In this document: positions 60,062-64,000 of the stretch, one piece after another
Layout of the letters: every line of letters starts with the position of its first letter
How positions within the stretch are numbered: position 1 is the first letter of the stretch
Source of the DNA: Bdellovibrio sp047344985
GTDB taxonomy: Bacteria; Bdellovibrionota; Bdellovibrionia; Bdellovibrionales; Bdellovibrionaceae
Assembly (NCBI RefSeq): GCF_047344985.1
Contig: NZ_CP178861.1
Span: forward strand, 3,782,001 to 3,846,000
Length of the DNA: 64,000 nucleotides
Direction of reading: 5' to 3'
The notes under the pieces: model-generated
Database searches by the model: none
What the model was told of the DNA's origin: nothing
The model's input: the letters and a program-made list of their open reading frames with translations, nothing else
Made by a program: the position numbers and the translations under genes

Positions 60062-62467
60062 ATGAGTTTTGACGATAAAGTTCTAGAAATCCCACAGACA
60101 TTGCCAATGTTACCTGTGAGAGACATCGTAGTATTCCCCTACATGATTATTCCATTGTTCGTAGGGCGTGATGCTTCGATCCGCTCAGTTGAAGAAGCAC
60201 TAGCAAAGAATCGCCTGATCTTTTTGGCTTCACAAAAAGATATCACGGAAGAAAATCCATCTCCTGACAACATCTACACAGTAGGTACTGTAGCGATGAT
60301 CATGAGAATGAGAAAACTTTCTGACGGCCGTGTTAAAATCCTTATCCAAGGTGTAGCAAAAGGCCGCGTGAAAAATTTCACAAAGACAGCTCCTTCTTTT
60401 GAAGTGGCCGTAGAAAAAATCGAAGACATCCCAACACAAAAAACTGTTGTTGAAAATGAGGCTTTGATCAGAACAGCCAAAGAGCACATCGAGCGTATCA
60501 TCGCTCTAGGTCGCCCTCTTTCTCCAGACATCTTGTTAGTGTTGGACGATGTTTCTGATCCAGGTCGTATCGCTGATTTGATTGCTTCTAACTTAGGTAT
60601 CAAAGTTCAAGACGCTCAAAAAGTTCTTGAGACTTCAGATGCAACAGAAAGACTTCGTCTAGTTAACGAAATCTTGGCTGCTGAACTTGAAGTGATGCAA
60701 GCTCAACAAAAGAATCGCGCTGGCGGCAAAGAAGATATGTCGAAGTCACAACGCGAATACTTCTTGCGCGAGCAAATGAAAGCTATAAAGAATGAGCTCG
60801 GTGAAGGTGACTCTAAATCTGAAGAGATGGATGAACTTCGCGAGAAACTAGTTAACGCCGGCATGCCACCAAATGTTGAAGCCGAAGCGTTGAAACAGCT
60901 TGGACGTTTGGAGCGTATGCATCCAGATGCTTCTGAAGCAACAATGGTTCGCACATACCTTGACTGGATGGCGGATCTTCCTTGGAGCAAAAAATCTGAA
61001 GATCATATTGATCTTAAGCGCTCTAAAGAAATTTTGGATGAAGATCACTACGAACTTGAAAAAGCAAAAGACCGTATCATGGAGTTCTTGGCTGTACGTA
61101 AACTTAAGCCAAATCTTAAAGGTCCAATCCTTTGCTTCGGTGGTCCTCCAGGTGTAGGTAAGACATCTTTGGGTAAATCTATCGCTCGCGCGATGGGCCG
61201 TGAATACTTCCGTATCGCTTTGGGCGGCGTGAAGGATGAAGCGGAAATCCGTGGTCACCGTCGTACGTATGTCGGCGCGATGCCTGGTAAAATTATCCAA
61301 GCTCTTCGCCAAGCGAAAACAAACAATCCAGTTATCGTTCTCGATGAGGTTGATAAATTGGGTTCTGATTTCCGCGGTGACCCTTCAGCAGCCATGCTTG
61401 AGGTTTTGGATCCGGAACAAAATTCAACTTTCCGCGACAACTACTTGAACGTCGATTTCGATCTTTCAAATGTGTTGTTCATCGCAACTGCCAACGTGTT
61501 GGAAAATATTCCACCAGCATTGCGTGACCGTATGGAAATCTTGAATATTCCTGGTTACACAGAAAACGATAAACTTTTGATCACGAAAAAACATTTGATC
61601 AGAAGACAAATTGAAGCCAACGGTATCACTGAAGAAAACATCAAGTTTACTGATGAAGGTATCAAGTACTTGATCGCAGGCTACACTCGTGAAGCAGGTC
61701 TTCGTAACCTTGAGCGTGAAGTAGGTTCAGTTTGCCGTAAAGTGGCTAAAATGGTTGTGATGGGCGAAGCAAACTTTGTTGAGGTAACTCCAACAACAGT
61801 TCCTGAATTGCTCGGTCCTCCAAGATTCCAACGCGATGACAAGATCGCTGACTCTCAAGTCGGTGTTGTTCAAGGTCTTGCGTGGACACAAGCTGGTGGT
61901 GAAGTTCTCACTATCGAAGCTTTGAAAATGAAAGGTAAAGGACATCTTGCACTCACAGGTCAACTTGGCGATGTGATGAAAGAGTCTGCTCACGCTGCGA
62001 TGTCTTACGCTCGTGCGCACCAGGAAGAACTTGGTATCCCTGAGGACTTCTTTGAAAAGTATGATGTTCACGTTCACTTGCCTGCGGGTGCAATCCCTAA
62101 GGATGGTCCTTCTGCTGGTATCACGCTTACGACCGCTCTTGTAAGTTTGATGACTGGAACTCCTGTTCGTCACGATATCGCGATGACAGGTGAAGTGACT
62201 CTCCAAGGTCGCGTGCTTCCTGTCGGCGGTATCCGTGAGAAGTGTTTAGCGGCTTTGAACTTAGGAATTACAAACATCATTATCCCATTGGCTTGCCAAA
62301 AGGATCTTGCTGACATCCCTAAGATCTTCAAAGACAAAATCAACTTCATCTTGGCTGAAAACCTTGATGAAGTCTTCGCGGTGGCATTCGATAAGAGTGC
62401 AAAGGCCCAGGACAAAAAGCCTGCTGCGAAAAAAGATCCGAAAAAATCAAAGAGCTTGGCTGCTTAA
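60062..62467 (+). CDS. lon: ATP-dependent protease Lon
   Basis: 801 residues from the ATG at 60062, with GGAG upstream; an open frame upstream to 59960 lacks a site. N-terminal substrate domain (LPMLPVRDIVVFP), AAA+ module with Walker A GGPPGVGKTS and the C-terminal protease domain with catalytic S684 (PKDGPSAG) and K727 (GGIREK), 43 residues apart as in E. coli. It degrades misfolded and regulatory proteins. Confidence 0.97.
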   Translation: MSFDDKVLEIPQTLPMLPVRDIVVFPYMIIPLFVGRDASIRSVEEALAKNRLIFLASQKDITEENPSPDNIYTVGTVAMIMRMRKLSDGRVKILIQGVAKGRVKNFTKTAPSFEVAVEKIEDIPTQKTVVENEALIRTAKEHIERIIALGRPLSPDILLVLDDVSDPGRIADLIASNLGIKVQDAQKVLETSDATERLRLVNEILAAELEVMQAQQKNRAGGKEDMSKSQREYFLREQMKAIKNELGEGDSKSEEMDELREKLVNAGMPPNVEAEALKQLGRLERMHPDASEATMVRTYLDWMADLPWSKKSEDHIDLKRSKEILDEDHYELEKAKDRIMEFLAVRKLKPNLKGPILCFGGPPGVGKTSLGKSIARAMGREYFRIALGGVKDEAEIRGHRRTYVGAMPGKIIQALRQAKTNNPVIVLDEVDKLGSDFRGDPSAAMLEVLDPEQNSTFRDNYLNVDFDLSNVLFIATANVLENIPPALRDRMEILNIPGYTENDKLLITKKHLIRRQIEANGITEENIKFTDEGIKYLIAGYTREAGLRNLEREVGSVCRKVAKMVVMGEANFVEVTPTTVPELLGPPRFQRDDKIADSQVGVVQGLAWTQAGGEVLTIEALKMKGKGHLALTGQLGDVMKESAHAAMSYARAHQEELGIPEDFFEKYDVHVHLPAGAIPKDGPSAGITLTTALVSLMTGTPVRHDIAMTGEVTLQGRVLPVGGIREKCLAALNLGITNIIIPLACQKDLADIPKIFKDKINFILAENLDEVFAVAFDKSAKAQDKKPAAKKDPKKSKSLAA

Positions 62468-62508
62468 TCCGTAGCCCAAGCCCATCGCCCCTCCCAAAAC
62501 GATGAAAC

Positions 62509-62546
62509 GAAAAAGGACTAGAGAAATCTGGTCCTTTTTCTTTTTT
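62509..62546 (+). terminator. Intrinsic terminator after lon
   Basis: GAAAAAGGAC (62509-62518) pairs with GTCCTTTTTC (62531-62540); the stem extends inward with AGA/TCT closing a GAAA loop, and six T follow. Confidence 0.92.
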
Positions 62547-62682
62547 AAAAAACCCTCAATACTTTCGTCATAGTACATTCCACATATATCTATTTAGAAA
62601 AATTAAGTGTTAGTTATCATGATTAGCTGGCCTTACTTTGACCAAATCTTGAAGAGTACGATCAATGCTGAGGTGTTGATCT

Positions 62683-64000
62683 ATGCGAAATTTAGATTTA
62701 GCTATTGTGTCTCCTCAGGAAAAGTTTCGTAAACGTGCGGAAAATAGTGCTCGCATTTTTGATTTCGAATTTCAGTCTTTTGAAAGTGATGACGATTTTT
62801 TCACCAAGTCTGAAACCTACAAAGTTATCACCTGTGTTTTACTGGATTGTAGTCACCTAACAAAACCCAACGAGATCGCAGGTCTTGTGCAGGTCGCTCG
62901 GCAAGGCGCTCCTGATAGTTATATTCTGGCTATCGCAAGTTCCAAACTTCAGCCCGAAGATGCGCGAGTTATAAAAACATCCGGTGCTTCGCTAGTGATG
63001 ATGGAAAATGAATATATTGCTTCAAGCAAGCTGGAATTTATTTTAAGCCAAGTCATTCGCTCCGCTTACATTCCAGTTAAAACCGTCGACTTGATCGAGG
63101 GAACTGAGCCCACATTTCCGTTATTTTATCTTATGCCAATCAATAAGAAATTTTTGAAAGTCGGAAAACCAGGAAACACCATTCGTCGCGATTTTTTGGA
63201 GAAGTACAAAGAGATCGGCGAACTCTACTTGCGGCGCACAGATCTTGATGCCTGGGTTGAATACACAAATAGTTTTAGCGCGGAAGACAGCGATAGTTTA
63301 ATCCGAAAATGCCGACTTAAATTTTTGCAGCTGAATCAATCTTTCTTGAACCTTGTGCTGCTTGTGACAGATCAGAGTTCTAGTGCTTCATTTGCCCAGG
63401 GAAAGGATCTTTACGATATTTGCCAAAAATTCGCAGCCGATCTTTTAGAGTCACTCATTCACATCAAAGACCCGTGGCTTGTTATCAGCAGTTCCGCAAT
63501 TGGGGATTTTGGCTCCGTCGAACGGGCTCCTTCCATTGCCGCCTATGCGGGCCTTCTAAGTTCAGAGTCTAAAACAGGTAACGCCAAAGAGATCATGATT
63601 GGCGCTTTGCTCTCTGACGTTGGTTACTTGGATTTGAGTCCGTCGACGACACAAAAAATTCGCGAGAATCATTATCAAGAAATGAACGCCGAAGAACAGA
63701 TGGAATACCAAAAACACCCCATCTACAGTTTGAATCAGTGTCTTTCGCGAAAACTTCCTCTTACGGAAAGCATCAAAGATATTATTCTGCAAAGTCACGA
63801 GCGCGTTGATCAAAAAGGTTTTCCCAACAAGCCTCGCTCCGACAAACTTACAGAAGCCGCAATGCTGGTTCGTCTTTGTTGGGATTTGGACACTCGAACT
63901 CAGGTGCGCATGGGCGAAGCTCGCCCAAATATTGACATGGTGAAAGCTCAACTCGCACAAGCGATTACGAACGAGACTGGAAATTATTCGATTGGTTTTC
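62683..64000 (+). CDS. Degenerate HD-GYP-domain protein (3' part outside window)
   Basis: Partial: 439 codons from the ATG at 62683 (GAGGTG upstream), open to the window edge. The first 125 residues look like a degenerate receiver-type domain. The last part follows the HD-GYP plan but with altered motifs: LLSDVGYL for the HDxGK site, HPIYS for HPxxG and SHERVDQKGFP for HHExxDGxGYP. HD-GYP proteins are cyclic-di-GMP phosphodiesterases; this one probably has lost activity and may only bind. The preceding 215-nt gap shows only the lon terminator. Confidence 0.72.
   Translation, partial: MRNLDLAIVSPQEKFRKRAENSARIFDFEFQSFESDDDFFTKSETYKVITCVLLDCSHLTKPNEIAGLVQVARQGAPDSYILAIASSKLQPEDARVIKTSGASLVMMENEYIASSKLEFILSQVIRSAYIPVKTVDLIEGTEPTFPLFYLMPINKKFLKVGKPGNTIRRDFLEKYKEIGELYLRRTDLDAWVEYTNSFSAEDSDSLIRKCRLKFLQLNQSFLNLVLLVTDQSSSASFAQGKDLYDICQKFAADLLESLIHIKDPWLVISSSAIGDFGSVERAPSIAAYAGLLSSESKTGNAKEIMIGALLSDVGYLDLSPSTTQKIRENHYQEMNAEEQMEYQKHPIYSLNQCLSRKLPLTESIKDIILQSHERVDQKGFPNKPRSDKLTEAAMLVRLCWDLDTRTQVRMGEARPNIDMVKAQLAQAITNETGNYSIGF

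Noticed and set aside
1..64000. tRNA, rRNA, tmRNA, insertion sequences or prophage
   Set aside because: No T-loop or anticodon patterns, rRNA-like blocks, transposase or phage genes were recognised; a tRNAscan or Rfam run would be needed to be certain.

Overview
The window looks like chromosomal core DNA of a Bdellovibrio-type predatory bacterium (Bdellovibrionota). This is an inference: the proteins read like that lineage (RodZ-like and PilT motility/shape proteins, an Mla-type lipid transport operon with two permeases, many small secreted proteins and lipoproteins, secreted hydrolases, a degenerate HD-GYP protein), but no taxonomic search was possible. Genes are tightly packed on both strands. 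I saw no rRNA, tRNA, CRISPR array, prophage, transposase or insertion sequence.

Layout. 1-7.2 kb (minus strand): an MCE/Mla phospholipid-transport operon (ATPase, two permeases, MCE protein running off the left edge), a lipoprotein, a PLD-like protein, PolX and a second orphan Mla-type ATPase. 7.3-10.4 kb: mdh-sucC-sucD (TCA cycle). 10.4-14.8 kb: secreted proteins including a di-haem cytochrome. 14.8-21.9 kb: ndk, an RlmD-like methyltransferase, a PilF-like TPR lipoprotein, a RodZ-like protein, a GT39-type glycosyltransferase, a degenerate PHP-like protein, a ferredoxin and a DnaQ-like exonuclease. 22-30.8 kb: GNAT, nadE-DUF2203, a Flp/TadE-like protein, a TPR protein, rimO-lolA-comF and a secreted protein-glutaminase-like protein. 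30.8-34.3 kb: rplU-rpmA-obgE-(nadD::rsfS fusion)-rlmH, a ribosome-assembly cluster. 34.5-39.2 kb: a large secreted protein, an RNase G, pilT. 39.3-43.5 kb: deoC-deoA-PNP nucleoside salvage and a subtilase lipoprotein. 43.6-47.3 kb: a three-gene acyl-CoA carboxylase operon. 47.4-51.9 kb: secreted proteins, tatB-tatC, an HExxH protein and an HD hydrolase. 51.9-59 kb: a double M16 peptidase, hemW, grpE, a zinc-finger-less J protein and an LpoA-like lipoprotein. 59-64 kb: two DksA/TraR-family paralogues, lon and a degenerate HD-GYP protein cut by the right edge.

How the genes fit together: nucleoside salvage, acyl-CoA carboxylation, a secreted subtilase, M16 peptidase and protein-deamidase candidate, Tat export and TCA enzymes suit a cell that feeds on macromolecules, though all except the secreted proteins are also ordinary housekeeping functions.

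The most unusual signal is non-coding. Two diverged copies of a roughly 120-nt element lie 28 kb apart (22686-22806 minus; 51153-51274 plus). Each has a terminator-like GCGG/CCGC hairpin, a second hairpin that buries the Shine-Dalgarno with changes that keep the pairing, and the start of a tiny ORF beginning MKR with a third hairpin inside it. A second unusual signal is that the leaders of the two adjacent DksA-like genes can each pair a run of C with a G-run Shine-Dalgarno.
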